NCBI GenBank assembly: GCA_036172665.1
Contig: CM069879.1
Coordinates: 21,801,924-21,865,923 of the forward strand
Source of the DNA: Prosopocoilus inquinatus
Lineage: Eukaryota; Arthropoda; Insecta; Coleoptera; Lucanidae
Reading direction: 5' to 3'
DNA length: 64,000 nt
A program made the position numbers and the translations under genes. Position 1 is the first letter of the stretch; every line of letters begins with the position of its first letter. The notes below the pieces were generated by a model. It searched no databases. It was not told where the DNA came from and saw only the letters and a list, made by a program, of their open reading frames with translations. This document shows, one piece after another, positions 46,241-58,300 of this stretch.

Positions 46241-46425
46241 TGACCTCTGAACGCCAGAGTCACTTTAGTTCAGCGGTTAGAACGTTCGGCGCGATACAGA
46301 GAGGCTCGGGTTCGAACCCCGTAAGTGGCAGAATTTCTCTGTCTTCCTATTAGTATTTCCTCCTTTATATTAATTTATTTAATTCAGCACTAACATATCC
46401 TTCCCTTTATATTTGAATATTTTTT
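46241..46425 (+). mobile_element. Probable tRNA-headed SINE inserted in the tandem array
   Basis: The array phrase TAAGACTTATTTTGTTTTTG TAGCTCGAATTT (seen uninterrupted at 45806) is here split: TAAGACTTACAAATATTATT at 46220, then about 185 bp of unrelated sequence with a tRNA-like head, then TTTTTTTGTCCTTGTAGCTT. AATATT on both sides may be a target duplication. The tail is T/A-rich rather than a clear poly(A). Confidence 0.55.
46259..46330 (+). tRNA. tRNA-like sequence (degenerate or SINE head)
   Basis: It folds as a cloverleaf: acceptor GTCACTT/AAGTGGC (one T-G pair) with discriminator A; D stem GTTC/GAAC with loop AGCGGTTA; T arm TCGGG-TTCGAAC-CCCGT (outermost pair mismatched). A and B boxes are good (TAGTTCAGCGGTTAG, GGGTTCGAACCCC). 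The anticodon arm is weak: stem TTCGG/CAGAG has one mismatch and a wobble, and position 33 is G, not U, so a functional decoding tRNA is unlikely. Nominal anticodon CGA lacks the long serine variable arm. Confidence 0.5.
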
Positions 46426-46600
46426 TGTCCTTGTAGCTTCAATTTAGAAAGTCATCCGAAGAGGTTTGTTAAGTACATCAATTTAAAGAAGCTTTTTTCC
46501 TGTCTGAGCTTGCTATAGAGATTATTTTCCCAAAAATCACAATGTTTGACTTCAACCTAATCAACAAGAGAATGCTACATTTAATGAGCCCTTGAAGGTC

Positions 46601-48507
46601 TGTGTGATAGAGTTTGATCACAATGTAATGTGCTGGCTGGGTTGAAAAGAAAAAGAATGAAAATTCAATTAAAGAATTCGGTACGTCAATATTATCAATT
46701 TGACCCGAACTTTTGTAACCTCTTTCTCATCCTTTCTCTAAGCCCTTTTAGCTCATCGGTATAAGACACGAGACACTTTTTCCTTGTCTGTAGTTTTCCC
46801 TTCCCCCTTTTTCTTTATTTGTTTTTCGTTCTTTGTAAATTGAAGTAGTTCGCCGATCTGTTCTCAAAATGATTTTGTTAGATCTTAACTTGTTTTTAAT
46901 TATTTTAGAACTTAACGTATTTTACTTGCACTTGTACTTTAGATTTAGCCATCAGCTGTTGAACTTAATTGTTTTCACTTTATTTTTTGATGTCTTTTTT
47001 GTTCCTACCCTTTTTGTGAATTTGTGCTAAACTTGTTACTGTTCACTTATTTGTTCAACTTTTAATACTCCGCATCAATTTAGTAACTTTTGTTATTCAA
47101 ACTTTCCCCTTGGTTAGGGAATTTTCTTAAACATTTTTATGTTACTTTTCTTGGTTTTCACTTAGTCGCTTACAAAATATTTTCCCGTCAACAACACGGT
47201 TTTTAATTGTACGACCTAGGCCCGATTTTTTTCACCTCCTCATAAATTTATCTGCCAGGTAATATCTTCCGAAACTATTATCGATCAATTTCCAAGGATA
47301 ATACCTATCAGATACATTTTTCAGGAGGTGAGGAAATCGGGACATAAGAAGGTTAATAAACAACAACTTCTTACTTCGACTTAAAAGCGTTTTAGTGACT
47401 TAAGGCAAATACTTTCCAAACTTTTAAGTTTGTAGCTTTTACGACTCGTTCATGTTAGCCAAAAATCGCTTCTCTTTATTGTTTCCGCGGTGCAGAACCT
47501 GTTCCGTGAACGTTACAATTTATTTCCTTCTCTCTTTGCTTTGGGCTTCGTTTTCGTTTTTATGAATCAATAAAAGTAGAGCTTTTTAGATATATCTAAA
47601 TTTTATAAATACAAAATTAAATCAATTTATAAGAATAAAAAAACATCGTAGAATAAATTCAAATCAATGGAAGTACACTAGAAGGAATATTGTACGAAAC
47701 ATTGAACTTATGAATAATTCAAAACCATTAACATACAAACAATGAGGGATGAATCGATTTAAAGAGTGAGAAGAGAGGGTATATCTAAAGCTTTCAACCA
47801 AATTTAAATGTTTTTTTTTAACACGCGTGAAACTTCTAAACGAAATTCATCCACCGGTAGAAGTCGTGGAATTTTTCCTACACCTACTCGAAACAACTTG
47901 ACCGTTTATGTCAAGTTTGTTAACTTGATGAAATTACACACTTAGAATTACGCGAAGTCAACAACTCTTCAAATATTTTAGTGTGTTTTTGGCGCATTTA
48001 ACGATGATATAGCACTCGTGCAGCAGCCGTAAAACTAAAATACAATCAATTTAGCAGCCCACATTACAAAATTAAATTTATTATTTCATTGTCTTGCATT
48101 GTCTGCGAGCAGAGCAGTAGGTGGATAGTTCGGTTTATTTGTTCGGGTGCGCTCAACGTTGACAAACAAAATTATCGTTCTTTGATATGTAAATCACAGT
48201 TATTCCTCGCCCAAATAATCCCATTTCTAGTTACGCAAGACACAACGTACACCTTGATGTTTGCTGCTTGTGCTTTCACCTAATTCAAATGCAGGCAATT
48301 TTCAGCTTCCTGCAGGCATTTTAACCTATGGAACTCTTAATAATTGCAGAACCATTAATTTGATATAGCGCAGCTTGATATTTAATAGGCGTATCCGCCC
48401 ATCCCTGATCTTGATTGGTGTAATTTAATAGAGAGACATTGAGCATTGTCCTCGAAAGTAAAACTCGAGTCGGTTTTCAGTTTTGACTTTCCTGTTTAAT
48501 TGCAACT
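46601..48507. other. Non-coding stretch, no gene seen
   Basis: AT-rich, with the MITE at 47221-47341. Pyrimidine-rich around 46730-47170 on the plus strand. No supported gene. Confidence 0.45.
47221..47341. mobile_element. MITE (121 bp) with about 40-bp TIRs
   Basis: CCCGATTTTTTTCACCTCCT followed by CATAAATTTATCTG pairs with the right arm, which read inward is CCCGATTTCCTCACCTCCTG then AAAAATGTATCTG. The ends resemble those of 52425-52538 (CCGGTCTTTTCATCTCCGAT), so the two may be related. TSD not resolved. Confidence 0.7.
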
Positions 48508-48575
48508 TTTTTTTTTGTTTCAGGTAAGCCAAATACGCTTGCTTCTCTCATACTCGACGAGCTTTTGGGGTAAGT
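48508..48575 (+). promoter_or_regulatory. Possible recursive splice site / 46-nt exon
   Basis: A strong acceptor (ACTTTTTTTTTTGTTTCAG, ending at 48523) is followed immediately by a donor, GTAAGCC (48524), the juxtaposed AG|GTAAG arrangement used as ratchet points in long insect introns. A second donor, GGGGTAAGTGG, lies 46 nt on (48570), as in recursive-splice exons. No flanking exon of the host gene is visible here, so function is inference. Confidence 0.35.
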
Positions 48576-51119
48576 GGAATCATGTTTTTGGGGCTAAACT
48601 GTGCAAGTTCTCTTCCTCTAACAAGCGGGAACTGCCAATTTGCAGAACGTGTTGGGAACCACTTAGGTGGGAAATATATTGATGGCATAATTTTATACAA
48701 GAAGTTCGGAACAAGTTCCGCAACTTTGACTCTTAACAACTTCGACTCCGCTTTCCTTACGTGTTGCATATGGTAAACTCAGGCATTTTTAATGGCCTCG
48801 CCGGTTGTTTATGTACGCGATTTTATCTCCCACGGTTTTCTGCGCTTTAGTAGTTTGTAATTTACGTTGGTTTCTTGAGCCCGTGATTGAATTACATGCT
48901 TCAATATCACCGATCAATACATTCAAGTAAGTATCAGGTATGCAGATGTAGGAAATTTCATGCTGTAATTGCTATTGTAACAGTAGTCAATTATTAAATA
49001 ACATGCCTACGAGCACATGCTCACACGAAGTATTAATATAGTATGCTCCGCTAGTAATTAGTATTGCGTTACAAAGACAACGTCATCGTATTCCCCGTAA
49101 TTTTGAAGATTCGTTTATGTTTATTTTGGTGCTGTAATACAATATTACGTGTTCTCGGCTAGATCACACGGAATGTACGTTTCCATTTCCGGTTCTATGC
49201 GCCTGACCTGGGACGTTGATTAATTTAATGTTTATCATTTACCTTAACTTTGATGTACGGCGCTAGTTATAATATACGAGCATGAAATCATTATTCCGCC
49301 TAATTATTATTATTTATTAAGAAGTATTTAGAATATTTGAAAGAAATAAAATCTTCTTTGTCTTCTACTAATGCTGACGATGGAATATTTATTCTATTTA
49401 TAACCAAGTCTTCTTATTGTATTTTTTCTTCTTCCATTATTTTGGATCTACTTTTTTTATCAATCCCCATGCGGTAGAAGTAGCAAGAACAGCAGCAGAT
49501 ATGAGGAAGTCTTATTATAAGAAAGAAAGAAACATTGCTGAGAACAGTGATATGAAACAACGAGAAACCAAAAGAAAATGACGATACCTCTTTTTCTTCT
49601 TCTCCTTTAGTTCTACCTACCTTAAACATTTTCTATCGTAATCTGCTCTGTTCCATTTGTATTAATGATTCAAACCAGTTTCATGATCACCTTTGCAGCT
49701 TTTTCATTTGTTCCGGAAATTGTGTTTTTTTGAAACTATTTCCTGCATTTGTATTACATTCATCATTCTTCGCCGAATAAGAATCATTTCTTTTGTCAAT
49801 TTCGTTGTAGTTTGTGTCAGTTTGTTAGAAAAACAAATTGAAATAATTTTGATTTCAGTTTTACAGTTGTTTTAAAATTATCGACGCAGTTTCGTTAGTA
49901 TTTGAATAAAACATATATTCGAAACACTGCCAATAAATTCGAAACCATTTAATGCTCTTTCGTTCAAGTGATTTTCAACAACAAACAATTGATTTATGAA
50001 CAAATTGCAATGTCCCTCAAACCCCAGTTTATTTTCATATTACTATTTGCTATAATAAATCACTGTGTGAGCTGGAAAACGCGTTGTTTTTTTTTGTATA
50101 AAAATATTTTAATCATTTTCGAGCGGCGGTGATATTTACAATCCGGTTAAAAAAAATGTGTGTCGGAGGCACTTAAATGTTGTTATTTACGCGAAGTCAT
50201 TCATCAAAGCAAAGCGAAAATTTGTTTACACGTCCGACGGGCAAACACATTTCCGCGCCGAAGCGCTCCAGTAATTCCCTTTTCCTACAAAGAAAGACTT
50301 CATTAAATAAGCTCGATTATGAGCAAACATCGTGAAAAATTTAATGCGGCACGGTCCGTAAAAAGCGCCATCGATTTTCCTTAACAAGTCCGGCGAGTTA
50401 ACACGGAGCGGAATAAATAATTTCATTAATGTAACAGCGCCGGACTGAAAGGGTGTGCAAATTATTAATGAGTCTAATGGTTCGCCGATTGTGCAGACCT
50501 GTTCGTTAGTAGTACACGTATACAAATAGAAATCTGGTCAAAAAATTTTCCCAAACATTAAAATTAATGACCGAACACAAAATTAAAATTATTGCTTGGT
50601 GTACTTTAACTTTTTCACTTTTGATTACTCGTATTTCAAGTGCCTAATTGCCTTATTGTTAGTTCAGAAGTAGAATTTTAAATACTAATTTCGTTACATC
50701 GACTGGCGCTGGACGAAACGAATTGTTGCCATCAATCATATCAACAAAAACGAAAATTCGTCACATTGTTTTCGGACGCCGAGTGCGAAATCGCGGACGC
50801 ATTTTCAAATTTCACCAGTGATTTATTTATATATAAATTATTGCCGGTCAAGAGCCAAATGTACCCTCCTCCTCTCCTCGACCCTTGTTGATTGAAAAAT
50901 TGCACGCTGGAATTGGTATGGTTTTTCAATTAGCTCGTGAGGCATTAATAATTTTTCTTCAAATCAATGAATGCTTGCGCAAAAACTGCAAAACCCAATA
51001 AATCCCTTTTTTGAATTCGTTTGTTCCTAGATTTGTTCCATTATTTGTTGAAGGAATAACACAACCAACGAAGTTTGTTTTTTGTACAGTTAATTCTAAT
51101 AATATTCTTAATAACGATG
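48576..51119. other. Non-coding stretch, no gene seen
   Basis: AT-rich with a CpG-containing segment at 50220-50480. The frames at 48548-48776 overlap on both strands and lack motifs. Confidence 0.45.
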
Positions 51120-51220
51120 AACAGATAAAACAGCGACATCCTACGATCGCTTTTTGACCTGACAGCTGTACAGAGGCTGCTCGAGGTTTTCACTGCAATC
51201 AAAAACGATTTGCAACAAAT
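51120..51220 (-). repeat. Dispersed Penelope-associated repeat, internally deleted copy
   Basis: AACAGATAAAACAGCGACAT... is joined directly at about 51162 to GCTGTACAGAGGCTGCTCGA, ending ACGATTTGCAACA. Compared with 23383-23590 the middle (roughly 100 bp) is missing. Both outer ends are kept, so the ends probably define the repeat's true borders. Confidence 0.8.
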
Positions 51221-52424
51221 TTTATTAATTCCTAATAACATTCAAGAGGTATGATGGATATATGATAAGATCAAGTGGGGTAAATATGTAACAAGCAAAA
51301 GTTAGGGTAACCAGCCTGTAATTAATTAACAAATTGATTTATTGTAAAACTACAGGTGTTATTTAACTTCTAGTTGCATTAAGATGATACAAAATATGAA
51401 GTAGTTTTCTGTCTGCGAGATACTTTCCAAATTGGTGTGAGAACATATGAAATAAATTTCACATTTTGTTGTACAAGTTTACATGTAACTGCAAAATAAA
51501 TTGCAGTTTTAGTTTTATATTGATTTTGGACAGAGCAAGAAGGCCGCAGATCATAATGCTCTTTTTGTTTTATTTTTCAGCTAATTAGGTTTTTTTTAGT
51601 AGTGATTTAAATTTTTGGAAAAAAGTGAAACACCATTTAGGGAAAAAGCGTGTGGGAAAATATGAAACAATTTTGTGCAGGTTTGTGTAACAGTCAACAG
51701 GAATCTGTGCTTCGTGCTGTGAGAATATAAAAAAAATAAGTCTGTTAGATTTATGTATGCATTAAAAAACTGAAGAAAGAAAGAAATTTTCATACTTTTA
51801 TCGGGTTTGGTATACAGAAATAAATATTGCAGTAAAACCAGAAACAAAAAAAAGTTGTAGGAAATATTCGTACAATTGAAGGAAGTATTCGTACAATACG
51901 TATTTATGTTGCCTATTTTGCAACAATTATGTTAATTTTACTATACATTCTTTTCTGTATGTTGTTTTATTGACCGTACTTTTAGTTTATTATGGTAGTT
52001 TTGATGTATTTTTATTATTTATAACAAATTGATAAATCGTTTTTGGCGCTTAATAAAGCGTTACTGAAATTTTATCTCCTTCAAATGCGTTTTCACGTTC
52101 ATTTCAGAAGTAAAAGCATGCGGCACTGTTCTCTGTGCAGTGTCTTCTGCTTATTTCATTCTTCCTTCGCAAATATCAATATCTCGTATAGTTTAGAAGT
52201 TATTAGCTTGTTTCGCATTTTTTCATCTCTGTTTCATTTTTTTTCCCAAAATCGAGGTTAAAAATGAAATGTTGTTTTTAATGTTTTCTGCTAAACGTAT
52301 GTGCAATGTTAACAAAAAAAACAGTACATCTAGTGATGAAATCAGATATTTCAATTTGTGTTTTTAAATTTTTGTCATCCCTGCAACAATGTCTGTTACG
52401 TATTTCTAATAAAACATTTCACTT
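51221..52424. other. Non-coding stretch, no gene seen
   Basis: AT-rich. Open frames at 51847-51596 (minus) and 52043-52261 (plus) are short and motif-free. Confidence 0.45.
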
Positions 52425-52538
52425 GGGTCCGGTCTTTTCATCTCCGATTAACTTTAAGCGTTGATCAATTCCTATGGAAACAATTGTCTCTCTAACTGTA
52501 AGTTGTAAAAGTTAAATCAGAGATGATAAGACCGGCCC
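52425..52538. mobile_element. MITE (114 bp) with about 30-bp TIRs
   Basis: Left GGGTCCGGTCTTTTCATCTC, right (read inward) GGGCCGGTCTTATCATCTCT; pairing continues through GATTAACTTTA/GATTTAACTTTTA. A possible single end of the same family is GGTCCGGCCTTTTCCTTCGA at about 60489. Confidence 0.75.
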
Positions 52539-52614
52539 TTAGTTCGGAAAATTTTTTAGACCACTCGCGTGCGAAAAATGATATACTTAATCTTTTCTTG
52601 TAATATAACATCAA

Positions 52615-54360
52615 GCAAACGGTATTTACTCCGACAGGAGTTACAGCCCACTCTGATACTTTAATTGACAATATCTTTACTGACGGAAATTTTGGTCCAG
52701 AAGGCAGTCAGGTGGCTAGCACGCACTTATCCGATCGTTCATTTCAATTTCGTGATATACTGTTACAGAGAGTACTAGAAATTATACCTGAAAAACTAGG
52801 AAGGTCCTTTCCTCATACTAATATTGAACATTGCGAGCATTTAATTAATCTCAAAAATTGGCAAGATATGTACGAAGCAGTTGGCTTTCAAAGTAAATTT
52901 TCTTCCTTTATAGTCAGTTTTTAAACCTTTTAAATTTAGCTTTTCCGGTCCAGAATATAAAAATTAAAGTCAGAAGCGATCAATTATGACAAATGTTCAG
53001 TTTGCTTAAAGAATACATACGAATACATTAAAGCACAGATTATCACTAGTTCGAAAATTATACAAACAAAAAATAGTTGAATCAAAATTACAATACTTTA
53101 ATACAAAAATAGCTAATTCAAGAAACTTACCAAAAACATGCTGGCAAATCATTAATGACATGTCTAATAAAGCAACAATTCTCTGTCAACAGTACGGTCC
53201 TGAATAATCCACTACAAATTACTACTGGATTTAACAAGGCTTTTCTTGATGTAACCAAATCAAATTATACATTCTCATCTAACAGTAGCACATTAAAATT
53301 TAATAAATCGTCCATGTTCTTATATCCAACACCTTGATGAAATTTCAAAAATAAAATTTTCCTGACAAAGATATAGTGGTTACACTTTCATTTTAAATAA
53401 AGTTAATAATTTCTGAATTTGCCAAAGCAGTCTAAAGTACTACACGTATTAGTTTCAGTATATAAAATCAAAGGTTCAACTGATAACTGCTCCACTTCTC
53501 ACTTCACTTCAGCATTGTTTTCGTAAAGGCTTTACTTTTTACTTTTAAAAGCAAAATTGCAACTATATTTTTCGATTTTTTCGATACCGTCGTTCATTCA
53601 CTCCTATTAAAAAAGTGTAGTGATATTGGCTTACGCGGATCAGCATTGGCCTGGTTAAGTGAGTATTTAAATAATCGTACCCAGTTTGTGCAAAATGACG
53701 ATACGGTGTCATCGCTGTTACAAAATCCGGTCGGAGTTCCTCAAGGATCGTTGCTAGGCCCAATGCTCTTTGTTATATTTATTAACGATTTATCGTTAAC
53801 CCTTACAACTTACAACAATGCTGATTGTATCCAATGATATTGAAACACTAATCGAAAACCTAAACAAAACTACTGACACGGTGTATAATTACTGCTACAA
53901 CAATGCTTTATTTCTGAACTCATTTAAAACAAAATTTATTCATATAAAAAAATGTAAATATGAACAGTAATTTGTTAATTAAATTACAACATAGATTAAT
54001 CGAACAATTACGTGATACAGAATTTCTAGGCTGACGACAAATTTACATGGAGCAAACGTATCGACTACTTATGTGGTAAATTCAGTTCAGAGTGTTTCAT
54101 ACTTAAAAGCTCGTATGTATTGGTAGACTTACGAGTCAAACGATTGGCTTATTTCGGTCTCTTTCAGTCTCTATTTTGATACGGTATTATTTTCTTGGGC
54201 TATTCTTCCGGTATAAATTTGCAAAAATTGTTCGTTATTCAAAAAAAACATTACTTATTATTTGCGGACAAAAGTGTAATAGTCATTGTAAATCTTTATT
54301 CATGTTTCATTCAGTTACTTATTGTTGTAGTTGTATAATTTTACAAAAAAAATTAGAATT
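52615..54360 (+). mobile_element. Degenerate LINE (CR1/Jockey-like)
   Basis: The plus strand shows, in order, the endonuclease C-terminus, linker, RT fingers, palm and C-terminal segment of a non-LTR retrotransposon, spread over three frames. It is 5'-truncated inside the endonuclease. The 3' tail is not identified; the sequence beyond 54370 is unrecognised. It is the longest LINE remnant in the window. Confidence 0.85.
52620..54345 (+). pseudogene. LINE endonuclease-reverse transcriptase, degenerate
   Basis: Near 52623: FTPTGVTAHSDTLIDNIFTD (endonuclease motif TPHSxTLIDNIF), then LSDRSFQF and LINLKNWQDMYEAVGFQSKF (linker). Near 53100: YFNTKIANSRNLPKTCWQII (KxWxxIN). Near 53490: LLTSLQHCFRKGFT (RT SQHGFRKG). 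At 53646-53837: ALAWLSEYLNNRTQFV, VGVPQGSLLGPMLFVIFIND (RT palm). The YADD box is lost to a frameshift. Near 53906: ALFLNSFKTKFIHIKK. At 54190-54330: FLGLFFRYKFAKI and KKTLLIICGQKCNSHCKSLF (C-terminal KRAIRIICGxxxxxHCKPLF). Frameshifts and stops make it inactive. Confidence 0.85.
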
Positions 54361-54618
54361 AGGTATGTCCCATTTAGTCAATAAATCTGTATATTTCGGT
54401 CGAGCCGTGTTTATTTTTTCTGCGATAACAAAAACAACAACACACTTAAGTAATATGAGACCGAAGAAAAAAAGGTCCGATCGGACAGGCAGTCTCGGGC
54501 TATATTCGGGGATTAAAGCATCTTACAGAAGGTGCTGGTAAATCGAATTGTTCTTGTGTTAATGAAATGCAGTGTGATGTGATTAAGGGGTTGATTCAGA
54601 ACATAGGTTGTTGAGGAT

Positions 54619-54901
54619 GAGTAATATTCTGAGATTATGTTACCTGAAGGATAGATCTGTATTCGCCTAATGATTGGTAGAGTAGATTATCCTGAGTAAT
54701 GTTCTGAGGTTGTGATACCTGAGGGATAGATCTGTATTCGCCTAATGATTGGTAGAGTAGATTATCCTGAGTAATGTTCTGAGGTTGTGAACCTGAGGGA
54801 TAGATCTGTATTCACCTAATGATTGATAGAGTAGATTATCCTAAGTAATGTTCTGAGGTATAGATCTGTATTCGCCGAAATTGTCGGTAGAGTAGATTAT
54901 C
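54619..54901. repeat. Minisatellite, 75-bp unit, about 3.8 copies
   Basis: Units start at 54619, 54694, 54769 and 54843 (lengths 75, 75, 74 and 59). Each contains GGATAGATCTGTATTCGCCT (or one change) and GGTAGAGTAGATTATCCT. The last has lost about 15 bp (GTTGTGATACCTGAGGG part). Units 2 and 3 are the most alike. Non-coding. Confidence 0.92.
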
Positions 54902-57862
54902 GCCTCCACCTGCATACGACATTGTTCTGTATCCGCCAGTTGCTTGAATTAAGGGTAGTTAATGTCGGAAACACAGCTAGCTGTACACCTGACCAAGTGG
55001 ATTGCATTGTGCTTCCCAATAAAGATCATGACTTGGTGCATATCCGTGCTCGGTCGAAGTGCTGGAGGCATTTGAAGGAGGCGGTTCCACCAATGATCCT
55101 GAGGGCATATGCTCAGGAGGCAAGGTATGCTAATATCCACCTGGGGCTTATCCTTATGCATGCGAAGTACGAAGATGAACATTGGTGGATACCTTCGCCG
55201 TGAGTTTCTTTCCCAAGAGGGAGCTACAGCTTCTAGATTCACCGCTGGAGGGGGAAGGGGGCAGAGGAGCCTCCGGTGAGTAGATATTGTTGAACATCGG
55301 ACGTAAACATTGCATGATTGTTACATGTAAACCACGAATGACTGCTTTAACGGGATGCTTTGGTTTAATAACAAAAAAAAACGCGCCTACATTATATTAG
55401 ACAAAATATAAATACATTTCGAAGTAATTGCTCTTTGCACGACTATGAGACGAGAATAAGCAGCAACCTACACGTACCTTACAATAGACTAACAATAACG
55501 TGTTGCAGTTCTTCTCACAATGGTTTAAAATGTTACAATAAACTTCCATGAGTAGCAAAAGATGTCTGCACTTATATTATAAACTACGTACATAACTTAG
55601 TTATCTGTTTAATATTTGATTTTAATTTCACATGACATATGTATCGATATTTTTTATTGTATTATAGTGATGATGAATAACATGTATTATTTTTATTATT
55701 ATAAATGCCCTAAAAATCGAAATTTTTTGTTGCATATTTACCCCACTTGACCCTATGTATAGTTAAATTTAACTTCGTCCAGGTGCCCATCCGGTCATTC
55801 GCAAAACTCAGCCGTGTGTTTATTTATTTTAGCTTAATAAAATCTTTAAATAATTTTCTGTACATTTTATATATCGCAGTACAGCTTCTTTAATTTTAAT
55901 AAGTAAACCACTTCACTACGCAATCAAATCAAAAATTAAAATTAAATTTAACATGTACCTACAGCATCGATTAGTTAGTTCGGAGACGAAAACTATTTTT
56001 GTTTTCGGCAGGTTTTTCGGCGCTTAATCACCATATTTTGCATTATCAAACGTTTTCTACGCCCGACATGAATAATTCACCGCCACACGTCTCTTCTTTC
56101 AAAGCGTAATACAATATGTCATAAGATTTATGTAATCGGAAAACATATATTTAGCACTAAATCAACATACAACAGCATGTGTCACACGTGACACAGCGCG
56201 TATTTCACCCCCTACACCCCCGGCCTTCCCCGACGGTGGCATCCTAGGATTACCGAAACACAAACAAAATTAGCGATAAATGACTGTTGCGCATTAAAAT
56301 AGATATACGCGCCGCCACTAAGTCACGCCCGGGGGGCGATTTCCACCCTTTTAATTAACATTTAATACTTTTAATTAGTATGCATGGTTTAGTTTGCTAT
56401 TACAGGCGGTGGGGTTTTGGGAATATATGCGCTGCCCCTATCCTGTTTTCGGGGGATAGTTGTGCTGTGCGGTAAATGTTTTCTCAGCTAAGTTACATAT
56501 TAACTCGTGCCGCGCCGGGCACTTACAGATGCAGATTTTATTGAAATTAACGTCGGGGAAAAAGAAAAACGCCGGGCAAATAGTTGTATAATGCGAAAAG
56601 TTTGGGGAATTCCCAATTGGAATTCCCATTGTGTGGAAATTTCATCGTCGCACCGCACTGTTTAATATGCAGTATTTTGCAAACATTACCACATTTTAGA
56701 AGTACATAATTCTTTTTCAAATTATGAAATGAAACCACATTACCATACAAGTAAATAAACCTAACAATATGAGTTGATTGTAAGGGTAGCGACAAAGCTT
56801 CTCTTTTTTTTATCTATTGTGTTTGCCCAACGCATTTTTCTAAGTCATAGACTTGTCAAGACCTCAGGAGTCTGAGTTTTTTCAGTCTTTTCAGTGTTTT
56901 GCTATTTTTTTCCAAATATCTAGCTTTAATATTTTGCACCATTGCCTCGGTTCATCTGCTTCCAGTCTTCCACTTGCTTCCATGCTCTTTTCTTCGCCAT
57001 TTTTTACTCTGGCATGCTTTCTAGGTTGACAAGCCATTGCAATATTCATGTCGTGACTTCCTTTACTGTTGGCTTACTAAAACAGTTCGTAGATTTGCTT
57101 GTTTTCATGCTTCTCATACTTTTTCCCTTCTATTTAGATCGGTGGTATAAGAAAATGAGGTTGTATTACTTCGTTACCATTTAAGGAGATGGTTTTCGAT
57201 CTCACGAGCGAAACATTCACGATATAAAGCATTATGATAAATGCCACATTAAGGCCGATAATGTGCTAGGGTCTATCCGAAATACGACGGTAATAGAAGA
57301 GATGATTCAGATAAAAAGGCGGATCTAAACATAGGGGGTGTTAGTTGATAACCGGCACTCAGTTTACGTGAAATGAAACTTCAGGCTTTTTGACCAAGTA
57401 TTACAAAACAGTTCTGAAAAGATGATACCAATCAGAGGACCTGCAAAGTGGAAAAGTGTCAGTTTAACAAACTAGCTAACTATTTTTTACTTCGCGTTAA
57501 GGAAAAGCACGAACTAATACAATAATCTGTCTGGTAACGACGCACAGGTTAATAAGTACCATATAGCAGTTTACATCATGGTAAAATTAATTGAATGAGA
57601 TTTATTTATCGAGGGGCTAGTTGCTTTTTAAATTGTAATCTAATGTAATTTAAATCTAATTTAAAGCAGGTGTCCAAATGAAACCGTTTAGCTCCTGTAG
57701 AAGTTGGCCGAGCCTAGCATGAGCTGTGCCAAATTCTTGTCATTTTGGCGCTTGGATTTCATTCACCGAGTCGAACGCGACTCATTCACTGAAAAGGAGC
57801 TATTTTCGGAAAGCACTTCGTTTCCTGATAATTAATACTAAAACTATTTCAGTGTTTGTTTA
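54902..57862. other. Mostly non-coding, no gene supported
   Basis: 54922-55203 is open on both strands (93 and 97 codons) and is less AT-rich, but neither frame shows a known motif; left unannotated. A CpG-rich piece lies at 56210-56340. The SINE fragment at 56802-56925 is listed separately. The rest is featureless. Confidence 0.4.
56802..56925 (-). mobile_element. SINE fragment, same family as 44465-44768
   Basis: GTGTTTGCCCAACGCATTTT, then ACTTGTCAAGACCTCAGGAG TCTGAG parallel GTGTTTGCCCAACGGAGTCC, ACTTGTCAGGACCTCAGGAG CGTGAG at 44501-44560, in the same orientation. Only the 3' half of the SINE body is present; the tRNA-like head is missing. Confidence 0.8.
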
Positions 57863-58300
57863 TTGATACTGTCATCTCTCTCTCGTTTGTCAACCCAAAC
57901 CGAGAGTTCGACGCGTTTGATCCGCCCCAGAGAAGTGAGAGAGCCCGCACCAATCCGTAACTTATCTCGACGCAGAAGTCAGATCAGTCGTCCTCCCGAG
58001 AACGAGATGGAAAATCGGAGTTGCTTAACGGTGTCCACACTAAAGAAAAACTCTAGAGACGTTATGAAAAAGGTCGCCACTCAACGGTGGTTACGCAACC
58101 CAAATATGACGGGGACAACGGCCGGGAAGGTGTGTTCTCGTCAAGGGCAACCCTTCCTCAACAGCGTACCTCAAAAGGCGATGAAGGAACCACCCTCCCC
58201 ATATATAGACAAACCTAAAATTGTTAAAATGATGATACAAAGCAGTTTATTCACCCAGGCAATCACCAAGAAAGGGTGCCTAGCCGCTTTTTTAATTTAA
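57863..58300 (+). other. Unidentified open frame, 145 codons, less AT-rich region
   Basis: The frame reads basic and Ser/Arg-rich (for example SRRRSQISRPPENEMENRSC), then ends FTQAITKKGCLAAFLI. No domain, signal peptide or membrane segment is recognised. The composition differs from surrounding DNA and continues so to about 59130, where frames at 58719-58997 and 58772-59077 are also open. It could be the 5' part of an LTR element (a purine tract GGGGGGAGGGGGG lies at about 58674) or a host exon. Function unknown. Confidence 0.25.

Larger units (their letters stand above)
45130..46600. repeat. Degenerate tandem array, unit about 310-325 bp
   Basis: Phrases recur at near-regular spacing: TATAGTTCTAATTTAGGAAT (about 45515), TGTAGCTCGAATTTATAAAG (about 45822) and TGTAGCTTCAATTTAGAAAG (about 46434, two units on); TTCTCCAAGAAAACCTTGC (45450), TTCACCAAGAAAGACTTGC (45774) and TTCTCCAAATGAACACTG (46192). 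Short open frames here are not genes. The array is interrupted by the tRNA-headed insertion 46241-46425. Confidence 0.55.

Noticed and set aside
54619..54901. Regular repeats considered as a CRISPR-like array
   Set aside because: Units are contiguous 75-bp tandem copies without unique spacers, in an insect genome; this is a minisatellite.
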